From Rubrivivax sp. (GTDB lineage: Bacteria > Pseudomonadota > Gammaproteobacteria > Burkholderiales > Burkholderiaceae_C): a stretch of 64,000 nucleotides of DNA. The stretch's first letter is position 1; every line of letters begins with the position of its first letter. Made by a program: the position numbers and the translations under genes. The stretch covers positions 17,369 through 81,368 of the forward strand of contig JAIYCR010000016.1 of assembly GCA_027487905.1 (NCBI GenBank), read 5' to 3'. The notes under the pieces are model-generated. The model was not told the DNA's origin, ran no database searches, and was given only the letters and a program-made list of their open reading frames with translations. Positions 1 through 9,203 of this stretch are shown in pieces.

Positions 1-737
1 CCCGGGTGGAGTTCGCGCTGCGCCTGCCCGGCCGTCCGGCGAGGCTGGCGGCCACCGGATCGCCGGACGGCGCCGGCTTGAACGGCGGCGACCCGGGCGA
101 CCCCGGCGCCCCGGTGTGGCTGCCCATCGACGCGAAGTTTCCCCGCGAGGACTACGAACGCCTGATGGACGCCCAGGAGCGGGCCGATGCGGTGGCCGCC
201 GAAGCCGCCGCCCGCGCGCTCGAGCAGCGGCTGCGGCTGGAGGCGCGCAGCATCCGCGAGAAGTACATCGCCGTGCCGCACACCACCGACTTCGGCATCC
301 TCTTCCTGCCCACCGAGGGCCTGTATGCCGAGGCGCTGCGGCGCCCCGGGCTGGCCGAGGCGCTGCAGCGCGACCACCGGGTGACGCTGGCCGGGCCGAC
401 CACGCTGCTGGCGCTGCTCAACAGCCTGCAGATGGGCTTTCGCACGCTGGCGCTCGAGCAGCGCAGCGCCCAGGTGTGGCAGGTGCTCGGGGCGGTGAAG
501 ACCGAGTTCGCCAAGTTCGGCGAGGCCCTGGCCCGCACCCGCAAGAAGCTGGACGAGGCGGCCCACTCCATCGACGCCGCCGAGGTGCGCACCCGCCAGA
601 TGAACCGTCGGCTGCAGCAGGTCGAGGCGCTGCCGGCCGATGCGGCCGCGGCCCTGCTGCCTGGCTCGATGGACGGCACGGCGCCGGGGGAGCCCACACC
701 CGCCGGCGCGTCGCCACCGGCCGACCCGCATGGCTGA
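1..737 (+). CDS. rmuC: DNA recombination protein RmuC, C-terminal part (5' end outside window)
   Basis: RmuC proteins carry a PD-(D/E)XK-type nuclease-like domain and limit inversions at repeats. The reading frame is open from the first bases of the window, so the N-terminal coiled-coil half lies upstream. About 240 residues are visible. They contain the family signature PIDAKFP (the D-x-K of the nuclease fold, near visible residue 42), then KYI.VP.TTDFGILFLPTEGLYAEA and a conserved helical segment GPTTLLALLNSLQMGF. A Gly/Ala/Pro-rich insertion before the nuclease motif and a Pro/Ala-rich tail are ordinary variation in GC-rich genomes. The stop codon overlaps the next gene by 8 bases, suggesting coupled translation. 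Identification is firm; the role is from the family. Confidence 0.93.
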   Translation, partial: RVEFALRLPGRPARLAATGSPDGAGLNGGDPGDPGAPVWLPIDAKFPREDYERLMDAQERADAVAAEAAARALEQRLRLEARSIREKYIAVPHTTDFGILFLPTEGLYAEALRRPGLAEALQRDHRVTLAGPTTLLALLNSLQMGFRTLALEQRSAQVWQVLGAVKTEFAKFGEALARTRKKLDEAAHSIDAAEVRTRQMNRRLQQVEALPADAAAALLPGSMDGTAPGEPTPAGASPPADPHG

Positions 738-2049
738 AGCAACGCCGCCGCCGCAGCGGCTGGCCTTCTCGCGCCCGCTGCTCGGCCTGATCCTCGGGCA
801 GGTGTGCGTGCACGCGGCGATGGCCGGCACCCGGCTGGCGGTGCCGCTGCAGGCGCTGGAGCAGGGCGCGGCCCCCTGGCTCGTGGGCCTGCTGCTGGCG
901 ATGTTCGCGCTGGCGCCGGTGGCGCTGGCGCTGCCCGCCGGGCGCCTGGCCGACCGGCACGGCTACCACCGACCGATCCGGCTGGCGGTGCTGATGTCGT
1001 CCTGCGGCATTGCGCTGGCCGTGGTCAGCCAGGCCCTGATGGCGCCGTCCGCCTTCTCGCCCGGCTGGCCGCTGGGCGTGCACCTGCTGGTGCTGGGCGT
1101 GGCCGCGAGCCTGTCCGGTGCGGGCACCAACATCGGCCTCATCGCCATCCAGCGCAAGGCCGGCCTGCTGGCGCGCAACGGCCCCGAACGCATGCGCGTG
1201 TTCAGCTGGCTGGGGCTGGCGCCTGCGGTGGCCAATGTCATCGGCCCGGTGCTGGCAGGCGGGGCGATCGACCTGGGCGGCTACGCGCTGGCCTTCGCGC
1301 TGATGGCCGCGCTGCCGTTGGGCAGCCTGGCGGTGGGGCGGCTCGTCCCCCGCGAGGCCTTGCGCGCCGGCGTGGTGCCTGACGGGGAGAACGCGTCGCG
1401 CGCACCGCTGCTGAGCAGCGCCCGCGAGCTCTTCGCGCGGCCGGGCATCCGCCGGCTGCTGCTGGTGAACTGGCTGGTGTCGGCCAGCTGGGACGTGCAC
1501 ACCTTCCTGGTGCCGGTGCTGGGGCATGAGCGAGGGCTGTCGGCGTCGGCCATCGGCGTGGTGCTGGGCGTGTTCGCGGCCTTCGTCGCCGGCGTTCGCC
1601 TGCTGATCCCGCTGATCGCGCACCGGCTGACCGAGATGCAGACGCTGCGCGCGGCCATGCTGCTGACCGCCTCCGTCTTCCTGGTCTACCCGCTGGCCCT
1701 GTCCGCCCTGGCAATGTCGGCCTGCGCGGCGGTGCTCGGGCTGGCGCTCGGGGCGGTGCAGCCCATGATCATGTCCACGCTGCACCGCTTGACGCCGGCC
1801 TCGCGACACGGCGAGGCGCTGGCCCTGCGCTCGATGACCATCAACGCGGCGAGCAGCGCCATGCCCCTGGTGTTCGGTGCCCTGGGCACGGCCATCGGCG
1901 CGGCCACGCTGTTCTGGACCATGGCCGCGGTGGTGGGCGGCGGCAGCCGCCTGGTGCGCGCGCTGGAACGGCAGCTGGCGGCCGCACCTGCTGCGGGCGC
2001 CGTGGCCAAGGCCGACCAAGGCTCAGAAGCGGATGCCGCCCGGCCCTGA
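730..2049 (+). CDS. Major facilitator superfamily transporter
   Basis: A 439-residue inner-membrane protein with about twelve hydrophobic segments. Between segments 2 and 3 lies an MFS motif A version (GRLADRHGYHRP, near residue 72), which supports an MFS porter of the drug:H+ antiporter-like or YcaD-like kind. No substrate can be read from the sequence. The start was set at the ATG at 730, which overlaps the rmuC stop. An upstream in-frame start at 640 would place Arg/Pro-rich, non-membrane sequence inside rmuC and is unlikely. The 3' end overlaps the convergent minus-strand gene by 27 bases, so the two 3' ends are shared. Family is confident, function open. Confidence 0.85.
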   Translation: MAEATPPPQRLAFSRPLLGLILGQVCVHAAMAGTRLAVPLQALEQGAAPWLVGLLLAMFALAPVALALPAGRLADRHGYHRPIRLAVLMSSCGIALAVVSQALMAPSAFSPGWPLGVHLLVLGVAASLSGAGTNIGLIAIQRKAGLLARNGPERMRVFSWLGLAPAVANVIGPVLAGGAIDLGGYALAFALMAALPLGSLAVGRLVPREALRAGVVPDGENASRAPLLSSARELFARPGIRRLLLVNWLVSASWDVHTFLVPVLGHERGLSASAIGVVLGVFAAFVAGVRLLIPLIAHRLTEMQTLRAAMLLTASVFLVYPLALSALAMSACAAVLGLALGAVQPMIMSTLHRLTPASRHGEALALRSMTINAASSAMPLVFGALGTAIGAATLFWTMAAVVGGGSRLVRALERQLAAAPAAGAVAKADQGSEADAARP

Positions 2050-2649
2050 AGGCGTGGGCGGCGGCGGCGCCTGCGGTGCCGAGGCGGCCGCCACGGCGGG
2101 CGGTGGGGCAAGCGGCGCCGCGTCCGGCATCCGGTAGCCCGCGGGCAGGCGAGACTTTTCCGGGTAGCCCGCGGCATCGAGGAAGCCCGACCAGTCGGCC
2201 CGGCGCCATCCCGGCAGCGGCTGGCGGCCGACGGTCAGCGAAGGCAGCAGCGCAGCGCCGGTCAGCCGCTGCAACTCGGCGGTGTCGCGCGGGGTGGTGA
2301 CCGTGCGCACCACATGCGGCACGCCGCGCTGCTCGAGCAAGGCCCGCGCTTCGGTGCAGGCCGCAGGGCAGTCCGCGCCACGGTAGAAGGTGACCGGGAA
2401 GCGCTGGACAACCGCGGCCAGATCGGCCGGCAGCGTGGCGGTGGGTGGCGCCGAGGGCGGCAGCGGCACCGCCACCACGGCGGCCGGCGCGGCCGTGGGA
2501 GGTCGGTCGGTGAAGGTCACCTGGCCGTCCGGGCCGACGATGCGGTAGAGGGGTTTGGACGCCGGCTGCTGGGCGGGAACGGTCGACGGCATGGCCAGAC
2601 CCAGCGTCAGCAACAGCAGCGGCAGGGCCGACAAGGGGATGGCCATCAT
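2023..2649 (-). CDS. Secreted DUF4124 / glutaredoxin-like protein
   Basis: A 208-residue protein with a hydrophobic signal peptide (residues 1 to about 28, ending VPA-QQ), so it should be exported to the periplasm. Residues about 34-52 (YRIVGPDGQVTFTDRPP) match the short DUF4124 motif often found at the N-terminus of beta-proteobacterial envelope proteins. Residues about 85-165 resemble a glutaredoxin fold: VTFY, then CPAAC, then a strand ending LLPSLTVG with a likely cis-Pro and the W..AD..GFL helix. The active site is CPAAC rather than CPxC, with three residues between the cysteines, which is unusual. The C-terminus is Ala/Pro-rich. Two adjacent ATGs (2649 and 2646) are equally possible starts. 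Redox function is inferred. Confidence 0.72.
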   Translation of the reverse strand: MMAIPLSALPLLLLTLGLAMPSTVPAQQPASKPLYRIVGPDGQVTFTDRPPTAAPAAVVAVPLPPSAPPTATLPADLAAVVQRFPVTFYRGADCPAACTEARALLEQRGVPHVVRTVTTPRDTAELQRLTGAALLPSLTVGRQPLPGWRRADWSGFLDAAGYPEKSRLPAGYRMPDAAPLAPPPAVAAASAPQAPPPPTPSGPGGIRF

Positions 2650-2731
2650 GGCTTGGGGCCCGCGGCGAAGCGGGCGGTGCGGGCCCGGGTGCGGGCGGTC
2701 TTCGCGTTCTAACCCGAATCGGGCACTGCCA

Positions 2732-4783
2732 TCAAGCCATGCCCTGGTGACGCAGCAGCGCGTCGATGCGGGGTTCACGACCTCGGAAGGCCTTGAAGCT
2801 GTCCATGGCCGGGCGGCTGCCACCGGCCTCGAGCACCGCCTGCCGGTAGCGGCGACCCGTCTCGACGTTGAGCACGCTGCCGTCGACGGCGCTTTCCTCG
2901 AAGGCGCTCCAGGCGTCGGCGCTGAGCACCTCGGCCCACTTGTAGCTGTAGTAGCCCGCGGCATAGCCGCCGGCGAAGATGTGCGAGAAGGTGTGGGCCA
3001 TGCGGTTGAAGGCCGGCGGCTGCACCACCGCCACCTCGGCGCGCACCTCGGCGATGACCTGCTGCACCCGGGCGGCCGCGTCGGGTTCGTCGTGCAGCCG
3101 CATGTCGGCCAGCGCGAATTCCACCTGGCGCAGCGTCTGCAGGCCGCTCTGGTAGTTCTTGGCCGCCAGCATCTTGTCGTACAGCGCGCGCGGCAGCGGC
3201 TCGCCGGTGTCCACGTGGGCGGTCAGGCGCTTGAGCACGTCCCACTCCCAGCAGAAGTTCTCCATGAACTGGCTGGGCAGCTCCACCGCGTCCCACTCGA
3301 CGCCGGAGATGCCGGCCACACCGATGTCCTCCACCCGCGTGAGCATGTGGTGCAGGCCGTGGCCGAATTCGTGGAAGAGCGTGATGACGTCGTCGTGGGT
3401 GAGCAGCGCCGGACGCTCGCGGCCGTCGACCGTCACCGGCGACGCGAAGTTGCACACCAGGTGCGCCACCGGCGTCTGCAGGCCGCCCTCGGGCCGCTTC
3501 CAGCGGCCGCGCACATCGTCCATCCACGCGCCCGGCCGCTTGCCCGGGCGGGCGTAGAGGTCGAGGTAGAACTGCCCGACGAGCTGTCCCGCACGCTCGA
3601 TGCGGAAGAAGCGCACCGACGGGTGCCACACCGAGGCCTGGTCGGGCCGGATGGCCACCTCGAACAGGGTCTCGATGATGCGGAACAGGCCCTCGAGCAC
3701 CCGCGGCTCGGTGAAGTACTGCTTGACCTCCTGCTCGCCGAAGGCGTAGCGCGCCTCCTTCAGCCGCTCGGCCACGAACATCAGGTCCCAGGCCTGCAGG
3801 TCGGGCAGTCCGAGCTCGGCCGCGGCGAAACGCCGCATCTCGGCCAGATCCTGCTCGGCGTAGGGCCGGGCGCGGCGGCCGAGGTCGCGCAGGAAGTCCA
3901 TCACCTGGCGCGGCGATTCGGCCATCTTGGGCACCAGGGACACCTCGGCGTAGCTGCGATAGCCCAGCAGCGCGGCCTCCTCCTGGCGCAGCGAGAGGAT
4001 CTCCGACATCACCACGGTGTTGTCCAGCGCTTCGGGGCCGAACTCGCTGGCCCGCGTGACATAGGCGCGGTAGAGCGTCTCGCGCAGCGAGCGGTCGGTC
4101 GCGTACTGCATCACCGGGATGTAGCAGGGAAAGTGCAGCGTGAGCTTGAAACCCTCGGCTGCGCCCTCGGCGGCAGCGGCCTGGCGGGCCACCTCGCGGA
4201 CATCGGCGGGCACGCCGTCCAGGCGGTCCTCGCCCACCACCAGCGAAAAGCCGTCGGTGGCGTCGAGCACATGCTCGGAGAAGGACTGCGACAGGGCGGC
4301 CAAGCGCTCCTGGATCTGCTGGAAGCGGGCCTTGGCCTCACCCTGGAGCTCAGCCCCGGCGAGCACGAAATCACGCATCGCGTTGGCGAGGGCGCGTTGG
4401 CGCGGCGCTGAAAGCGCTGCAGCCTCGGGCGCCGCGTTCAAGGCCTTGTACTTGGCGTAGAGACGCTCGTCGGCGCCCATGCGGCTGTGGAACTCGGTGA
4501 CGACCGGCAGGTTCTCGTTGTAGGCCGCGCGCAGCTCGGGCCGGTCGGCCACGGCGTTCAGGTGGTTCACCGCGCCCCAGGCCCGGCCCAGGCGCTCGAT
4601 GGGGACGTCCAGCGTGCGCGACAGGGCGTCGTAGTCGGCGGGGGTCGCGTCGCTCACGGCCCGATCGAGCGCGGCCTGCGCCTCGGCCAGCAGTTGCTGC
4701 ACGGCGGGCGTGACCTGTTCGGGGCGGATGGCCTCGAAGGCCGGGAGATCGCCGGTGTCGAGCAGCGCATTGGAGGCGGTCAT
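2732..4783 (-). CDS. prlC: Oligopeptidase A (M3 family zinc metallopeptidase)
   Basis: A cytosolic zinc peptidase that degrades oligopeptides, including signal-peptide fragments. The protein has 683 residues, close to the usual length of about 680. The zinc site FHEFGHGLHHML (HExxH type) lies near residue 471, followed about 25 residues on by a further glutamate in SGVEWDAVELPSQFMENF, the expected third ligand region. The C-terminal SHIFAGGYAAGYYSYKWAEVLSADAW is the conserved M3A end segment. It is transcribed in the same direction as folD, 96 bases downstream of it, and may share its transcript. Identification is secure; no unusual residues were noticed. Confidence 0.96.
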   Translation of the reverse strand: MTASNALLDTGDLPAFEAIRPEQVTPAVQQLLAEAQAALDRAVSDATPADYDALSRTLDVPIERLGRAWGAVNHLNAVADRPELRAAYNENLPVVTEFHSRMGADERLYAKYKALNAAPEAAALSAPRQRALANAMRDFVLAGAELQGEAKARFQQIQERLAALSQSFSEHVLDATDGFSLVVGEDRLDGVPADVREVARQAAAAEGAAEGFKLTLHFPCYIPVMQYATDRSLRETLYRAYVTRASEFGPEALDNTVVMSEILSLRQEEAALLGYRSYAEVSLVPKMAESPRQVMDFLRDLGRRARPYAEQDLAEMRRFAAAELGLPDLQAWDLMFVAERLKEARYAFGEQEVKQYFTEPRVLEGLFRIIETLFEVAIRPDQASVWHPSVRFFRIERAGQLVGQFYLDLYARPGKRPGAWMDDVRGRWKRPEGGLQTPVAHLVCNFASPVTVDGRERPALLTHDDVITLFHEFGHGLHHMLTRVEDIGVAGISGVEWDAVELPSQFMENFCWEWDVLKRLTAHVDTGEPLPRALYDKMLAAKNYQSGLQTLRQVEFALADMRLHDEPDAAARVQQVIAEVRAEVAVVQPPAFNRMAHTFSHIFAGGYAAGYYSYKWAEVLSADAWSAFEESAVDGSVLNVETGRRYRQAVLEAGGSRPAMDSFKAFRGREPRIDALLRHQGMA

Positions 4784-4879
4784 GGGTGGGGTCCTCGGGG
4801 AAAGAGGGAAGGCCGGGCCGGCTGGGCGCAGGGTAATGGCTACGCGCTGGACGATCAGCTGCGGGCGGGCAGCCTGGCT

Positions 4880-5737
4880 TCAAGCCCGGGCCAAGGCGCG
4901 CTGGGCCGACTCGATGGTGTTCATCAGCAGCACGGTGATGGTCATCGGCCCGACGCCGCCGGGCACCGGCGTGATGGCCGACGCCACCTGCGACACGCCG
5001 GCGAAATCGACGTCGCCGCACAGCTTGCCGGCGTCGTCGCGGTTGATGCCCACGTCGATGACGATGGCGCCGGGCTTGACCATGTCGGCGGTGAGCGTGT
5101 GGCGGCGTCCCACCGCCGCCACCACCACATCGGCCTGGCGGGTGTGGGCGGCCAGGTCGCGCGTGGCGCTGTGGCACAGCGTCACCGTGGCATGGGCCTG
5201 CAGCAGCATCAGCCCCATGGGCTTGCCCACCGTGTTGCTGCGGCCGATGACCACCGCGTGCAGGCCGCGCAGGTCCACACCCGTGCTGTGCAGCAGCTTC
5301 ATGCAGCCCAGCGGCGTGCAGGGGCGAAAGCCCGGCAGGCCGGTGAGCAGCTCGCCTGCGCTCAGGGTGGAGTAGCCGTCCACGTCCTTGGCCGGGTCGA
5401 TGGCCTCGATGACGCGGTGCGGGTCCAGGCCCGCGGGCAGGGGCATCTGCACCAGGATGCCGTGGATCGCCGGATCGGCGTTCAGCGCGGCGATCCGCTC
5501 GAGCAGCGCGGCCTGGGTGAGGCTGGCCGGGTGGCGCTCGAGCACCGAATGCAGGCCGGCTTCCTCGCAGGCCCTGACCTTGTTGCGCACATAGACCTGG
5601 CTGGCCGGGTCGTCGCCCACCAGCAGCACCGCCAGGCCCGGTCGGTGGCCTGCGGCCTGCAGCCGGGCGGCGTCGGCGGCCACCTGGGCGCGCAAGGTTC
5701 GGGACAGGGCGATGCCGTCGATGATCTGGGCGGTCAT
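4880..5737 (-). CDS. folD: Bifunctional methylenetetrahydrofolate dehydrogenase/cyclohydrolase
   Basis: FolD converts 5,10-methylene-THF to 10-formyl-THF in the cytosol, supplying one-carbon units for purines and fMet. The protein has 285 residues, the normal length. Visible signatures are [16 protein letters not shown] with the catalytic Lys, VQMPLP, KDVDG, the Rossmann segment [12 protein letters not shown] and the C-terminal PGGVGPMT. The ATG at 5737 was chosen because the 20 codons of upstream frame are Pro/Arg-rich and do not resemble FolD. It lies between the two-component regulator and prlC. A GC hairpin at 5804-5824 probably separates it from the regulator gene upstream. Confidence 0.97.
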   Translation of the reverse strand: MTAQIIDGIALSRTLRAQVAADAARLQAAGHRPGLAVLLVGDDPASQVYVRNKVRACEEAGLHSVLERHPASLTQAALLERIAALNADPAIHGILVQMPLPAGLDPHRVIEAIDPAKDVDGYSTLSAGELLTGLPGFRPCTPLGCMKLLHSTGVDLRGLHAVVIGRSNTVGKPMGLMLLQAHATVTLCHSATRDLAAHTRQADVVVAAVGRRHTLTADMVKPGAIVIDVGINRDDAGKLCGDVDFAGVSQVASAITPVPGGVGPMTITVLLMNTIESAQRALARA

Positions 5738-5748
5738 GGGTGGATGCC

Positions 5749-5774
5749 GGGTTCGGGCGAAGGGTTCGGGCGAA
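5749..5774. repeat. Two tandem copies of a 13-bp unit
   Basis: The 13-base unit GGGTTCGGGCGAA occurs twice without a gap, 11 bases before the folD start. No function is apparent; it may be simple slippage in the folD leader. Confidence 0.6.
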
Positions 5775-5803
5775 GGGGCGGGACACCGGCCTCGCAAACG
5801 ACA

Positions 5804-5824
5804 CGGGCCGCACGAGGCGGCCCG
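5804..5824 (-). terminator. Candidate intrinsic terminator hairpin after the response regulator
   Basis: Perfect 8-bp arms CGGGCCGC/GCGGCCCG flank a 5-base loop, 36 bases past the response-regulator stop and upstream of folD. Read on the minus strand the stem is followed by TGTCGTTTG, a poor U-tract, so termination strength is uncertain. Confidence 0.45.
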
Positions 5825-5860
5825 GATCGGGTGGAGCGGGGCGCGGTCAGCGCAGGCCGC

Positions 5861-6484
5861 TCAGGCTTTGGCCTGCGCGCCGAGGGCGATCTTCAGCAGG
5901 TCGGCCACGGTGTTGGCGTTGAGCTTTTCCATGATGTTGGCGCGGTGCGCCTCCACCGTCTTGATGGAAATGCCCAGGTCGTCGGCGATCTGCTTGTTCA
6001 GGCGGCCGGCGACGATGCGCTCGAGCACCTGCGACTCGCGGGTCGTCAGGCGCGACAGCAGCGCGTCGCGGCTGGCGGCTTCCTGGTGGTGGCTGAAGGC
6101 GGTGCGGGCTTCGTCGAGCATGCGCTCGACGAGACCGACGAGCTCCTCTTCCTTGAAGGGCTTCTCGATGAAGTCCATCGCACCCTTCTTCATGGTGTTC
6201 ACCGCCATGGGCACGTCGCCGTGGCCGGTGATGAACACGATGGGCAGCGGGCTCTTGCGCTCGAGCAGGCGGTCCTGCAGTTCCAGGCCGCTCATGCCGT
6301 CCATGCGGATGTCGGCGATCAGGCAGGCCACTTCGCGGGGGTCGAAGCGCGACAGGAAGGACTCGGCGCTGTCGAAGCACTTCACCCGGTAGTCCTTGCC
6401 CTCGAGCAGCCACTGCAGGGAATCTCGAACGGCTTCATCGTCGTCGACGACGTAGACCGTGCCCTTCTTGGGAATCAGGCTCAT
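5861..6484 (-). CDS. FixJ/TodT-type response regulator (REC-LuxR HTH)
   Basis: A 207-residue DNA-binding response regulator. The receiver domain (residues about 9-122) has the acidic DDD cluster near residues 14-16, the phosphoacceptor Asp58 in LIADIRMDGMSG and Lys108 in the IEKPF motif. The C-terminal LuxR-type HTH (about 140-200) reads LTTRESQVLERIVAGRLNKQIA followed by IKTVEAHRANIMEKL, the pattern of FixJ-like regulators. Its ATG overlaps the kinase stop as ATGA, so it is translationally coupled to the adjacent sensor kinase. The divergent position relative to aceE suggests it may control pyruvate dehydrogenase genes, but that is inference from location. Confidence 0.9.
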   Translation of the reverse strand: MSLIPKKGTVYVVDDDEAVRDSLQWLLEGKDYRVKCFDSAESFLSRFDPREVACLIADIRMDGMSGLELQDRLLERKSPLPIVFITGHGDVPMAVNTMKKGAMDFIEKPFKEEELVGLVERMLDEARTAFSHHQEAASRDALLSRLTTRESQVLERIVAGRLNKQIADDLGISIKTVEAHRANIMEKLNANTVADLLKIALGAQAKA

Positions 6485-9030
6485 GGGGTGGTGGCCGCTT
6501 TGGCCTCGGTTCGGGTGATCTCGACGGGCAAGGTGAAGGTGAAACGGCAGCCCGACACAGCCCCTCCATTGTATAAGTTCTGTGCACGAATCCGGCCCGC
6601 ATGGCTTTCGATGATGGACCTGCACAGGCTGAGTCCGATGCCCAGGCCCTCGCTCTTGGTCGAGAAGAAGGCCTCGTAGAGCCGGGCGATCACCTCGTCC
6701 TGCAGGCCCGGGCCGTTGTCGGTGACGCTGAACTCGATGACGCCGCCCTCCTCGGGCGTGTGGCGCGGCACCACCCGCAGCTCGATGGCCCGGCGCGCAG
6801 GCGGCAGTCGCGCGTTGTCGATGGCCTCGGCCGCGTTCTTCAGCAGGTTGAGCAGCACCTGCTCGATGAGGATGGGGTCGACCATCACCGGCGGCAGCCG
6901 CTGGGCGACATAGACGCGGATCTCCACGTTGCGCCGCTTGAGTTCGATGCCGGCGAGTTCCACCGCGTCGTCGACGATCTCGCGCGCCTGCGACAGTTCG
7001 CGCTTGGGTTCGCTGCGCTTGACGAAGGCGCGGATGCGGTGGATGACCTGGCCGGCGCGCTGCGCCTGCCGGGCGGTCTTCTCCAGCGCGGCCACCAGGT
7101 CCTCCTTGGCGATCTGGTCGCCGCGCACCCGGGAGATCATGCCGTTGCAGTAGTTCGTGATCGCGGTGAGCGGCTGGTTCAGCTCGTGCGCTACCGAGGA
7201 CGCCATCTCGCCCATGGTCATCAGCCGGCTGGTCACCTGGGCGCGGTCGGCCTGCTGCGCGGCCAGCAGCTCGGCCGCCCGGCGCTGGGTGATGTCGGTG
7301 GCGATCAGCATCTGCACCAGCCGGCCGTCGGTCCACTGCAGGTAGCGCGAACGCACGTCGAACCACTTGTCCAGCGGCTCGACGAAGACCTCGCGCGGGT
7401 CGGCGCCGCCGTCGGTCAGCGCTTCGGTGGGCAGGCCGCCCAGCGTGTCCACAGAATCGTCGCGGTCATCGGGGGCGCCCCCGTTGCGCGGATCGCCGCC
7501 GGCCAGCCAGGCGTGCCCGGCGGGGTCGGCGCCGAACCACAGCCGGAACGACCGGTTGGCGAACAGCAGCTCGCCCTGCTGCACCGACAGCACCGACACC
7601 GCCGCGTCCAGGCCCTCCAGCACGGTGGTGAAGCGCTCGTGCGACGCGGACAGCTGGTCGCGGATGCGCTTGGCCTCGGTGATGTTGGTCATCGAGGTCA
7701 TCCAGCCGGTCTGCTGGCCCCGGGCATCGACCAGCGGCGACACGTACATGCGGGCATCGAAGAGGCTGGCGTCCTTGCGCATCACCCGCACCTCGATGCC
7801 GCCGGCGGGGCTGCGGCCCTGCAGCTCCTGTTCGAACAGACGCGTGTTCTCCTCGTAGCGGTCGGGCGGCCAGTGGGGAAAGGGCGGCAGCCGGCCGATG
7901 AGGTCGGATTCGTTGAAGCCGGTCATCGCGCAGAAGGCGGGGTTCACGTAGGTGATGCGGCCTTCCAGGTCCATCGCCCGCATGCCGGTGAGCATGGAGT
8001 TCTCCATGGCCCGGCGGAAATTGGTCTCGTTGACCAGCGCCGACTGCATCTGCACCCGCCGGCGCACATGGCGCCAGGTGCCCAGCAGCATCCACACGGT
8101 GAGCACGCTGAGCGCGGCGACCATCCAGAAGAGCGTGTTGCTGATCAGGCCGATCGAGGTGCGGTAGCCCTCGCCGCGCAGCATCAGGCCGTTGGCCGCC
8201 GGCGCGACCGGCACGTCGTGGACGATGGACGCGCGCCGGGGGGAGTCGCCCGGCATGATGCTCACCGTGCTGGCCAGCACCTCGCCGGACTGGTCCACCA
8301 GCGCCACGGCATGCCGCACCGTCACCTCGGCGGGGACATAGAAGCGCAGCAGGTTGTCCACCGAATAGTCCGCGGCCAGCACGCCCACGAAGCCGCTGCG
8401 GTCGATCAGCGGCACCTGCACCTGGAAGACCGAGCGGCCCTGGGCGTCGGTGAAGGGGCGGGTGTAGACGGGCAGGCGCCGTTCACGCACCTGCAGGAAG
8501 GCGAGGTCGGCGGGCTCCGCACGACCCACCCGGGGAATGGACGGCGTGGGCCAGGCGCCCGGCAGCATGGGCCCCATGCCCGTCTCGGGATGGAAGGAGC
8601 CGGTGCTGTAGCTGGCCCGCGGTGTGCGATCGGCCCCCACCCAGGCGAGCTGGCTGATCTCCGGGCGCTCGCGGGTGAAGCGGCTGGCCTGGGACAGGAA
8701 CTCGTCGGTATCGATCGAACGGGCGCTGACGTCGCGGGCCAGGCGCAGCAGCTGCTCCTGGTTCTCGATCAGGCGCAGGCGGATCTGCTGCTGGGCGACC
8801 TCGGTGTCGCGCTGCACCGACTCCTGTTCACGCTCGAATTCCTCATTGCGCAGGTACCAGAAGGCCGAGATGATGGCCGCGAGGAAGAGCAGCACCGACA
8901 GCAGGGGTCCGAGCGTGGCCAGCCGGTCCTGGCGGGCCGGCGACAGCCGGCGCCACCAGCTGCGCGAACGTCGCTCCACCGAGGCCAGGGCCCCGCGAAC
9001 GGTGGACAGCAAGGGGGAGGACAGGCGCAT
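6481..9030 (-). CDS. Membrane-bound PAS sensor histidine kinase
   Basis: An 849-residue inner-membrane sensor kinase of the FixL/DctB-like class. An N-terminal transmembrane segment (about 38-60) and a second one (about 288-310) enclose a periplasmic region of about 225 residues that resembles a double-PDC/dCache sensor. Two cytosolic PAS domains follow (about 330-455, the first with NPAFCAMTGF, and about 465-590). Then come the HisKA helix with His614 in SSVAHELNQPLTAITNY and an HATPase domain (N box LLNLLKNAAEAI, G1 box DNGPGL, G2 box GLGIGLSL). It overlaps its regulator by 4 bases and is divergent from aceE. A dicarboxylate or 2-oxoacid signal would be plausible from the architecture but is not shown by the sequence. 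Confidence 0.9.
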   Translation of the reverse strand: MRLSSPLLSTVRGALASVERRSRSWWRRLSPARQDRLATLGPLLSVLLFLAAIISAFWYLRNEEFEREQESVQRDTEVAQQQIRLRLIENQEQLLRLARDVSARSIDTDEFLSQASRFTRERPEISQLAWVGADRTPRASYSTGSFHPETGMGPMLPGAWPTPSIPRVGRAEPADLAFLQVRERRLPVYTRPFTDAQGRSVFQVQVPLIDRSGFVGVLAADYSVDNLLRFYVPAEVTVRHAVALVDQSGEVLASTVSIMPGDSPRRASIVHDVPVAPAANGLMLRGEGYRTSIGLISNTLFWMVAALSVLTVWMLLGTWRHVRRRVQMQSALVNETNFRRAMENSMLTGMRAMDLEGRITYVNPAFCAMTGFNESDLIGRLPPFPHWPPDRYEENTRLFEQELQGRSPAGGIEVRVMRKDASLFDARMYVSPLVDARGQQTGWMTSMTNITEAKRIRDQLSASHERFTTVLEGLDAAVSVLSVQQGELLFANRSFRLWFGADPAGHAWLAGGDPRNGGAPDDRDDSVDTLGGLPTEALTDGGADPREVFVEPLDKWFDVRSRYLQWTDGRLVQMLIATDITQRRAAELLAAQQADRAQVTSRLMTMGEMASSVAHELNQPLTAITNYCNGMISRVRGDQIAKEDLVAALEKTARQAQRAGQVIHRIRAFVKRSEPKRELSQAREIVDDAVELAGIELKRRNVEIRVYVAQRLPPVMVDPILIEQVLLNLLKNAAEAIDNARLPPARRAIELRVVPRHTPEEGGVIEFSVTDNGPGLQDEVIARLYEAFFSTKSEGLGIGLSLCRSIIESHAGRIRAQNLYNGGAVSGCRFTFTLPVEITRTEAKAATTP

Positions 9031-9116
9031 GCGGCCGATTATCCGGCGCTGCGGAAAGCGACCTTGGCCACCGCCTGAGGGCTGACTTTTCTCAATGTGA
9101 AATCAAGCGGCGCCAT

Positions 9117-9145
9117 TTGGAAATTCAAGGGGCCCGTGCGACACT
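9117..9145 (+). promoter_or_regulatory. Candidate sigma-70 promoter for aceE
   Basis: TTGGAA (9117-9122) and GACACT (9140-9145) are separated by exactly 17 bases, about 58 bases before the aceE start. The -10 match is weak (3 of 6). Upstream, TCAATGTGA within 9091-9099 is a partial dyad that could be a regulator site. Confidence 0.28.
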
Positions 9146-9203
9146 TTCCGCCCAGATGCGAGGCCCCGTGCAGGCCCCGCCGGCCCAACCCACAGGAGAC
9201 GAC

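Noticed and set aside
2555..4411. 618-codon plus-strand frame opposite prlC
   Set aside because: His/Val/Gln/Leu-rich shadow composition, no motif, and it covers a certain prlC gene.
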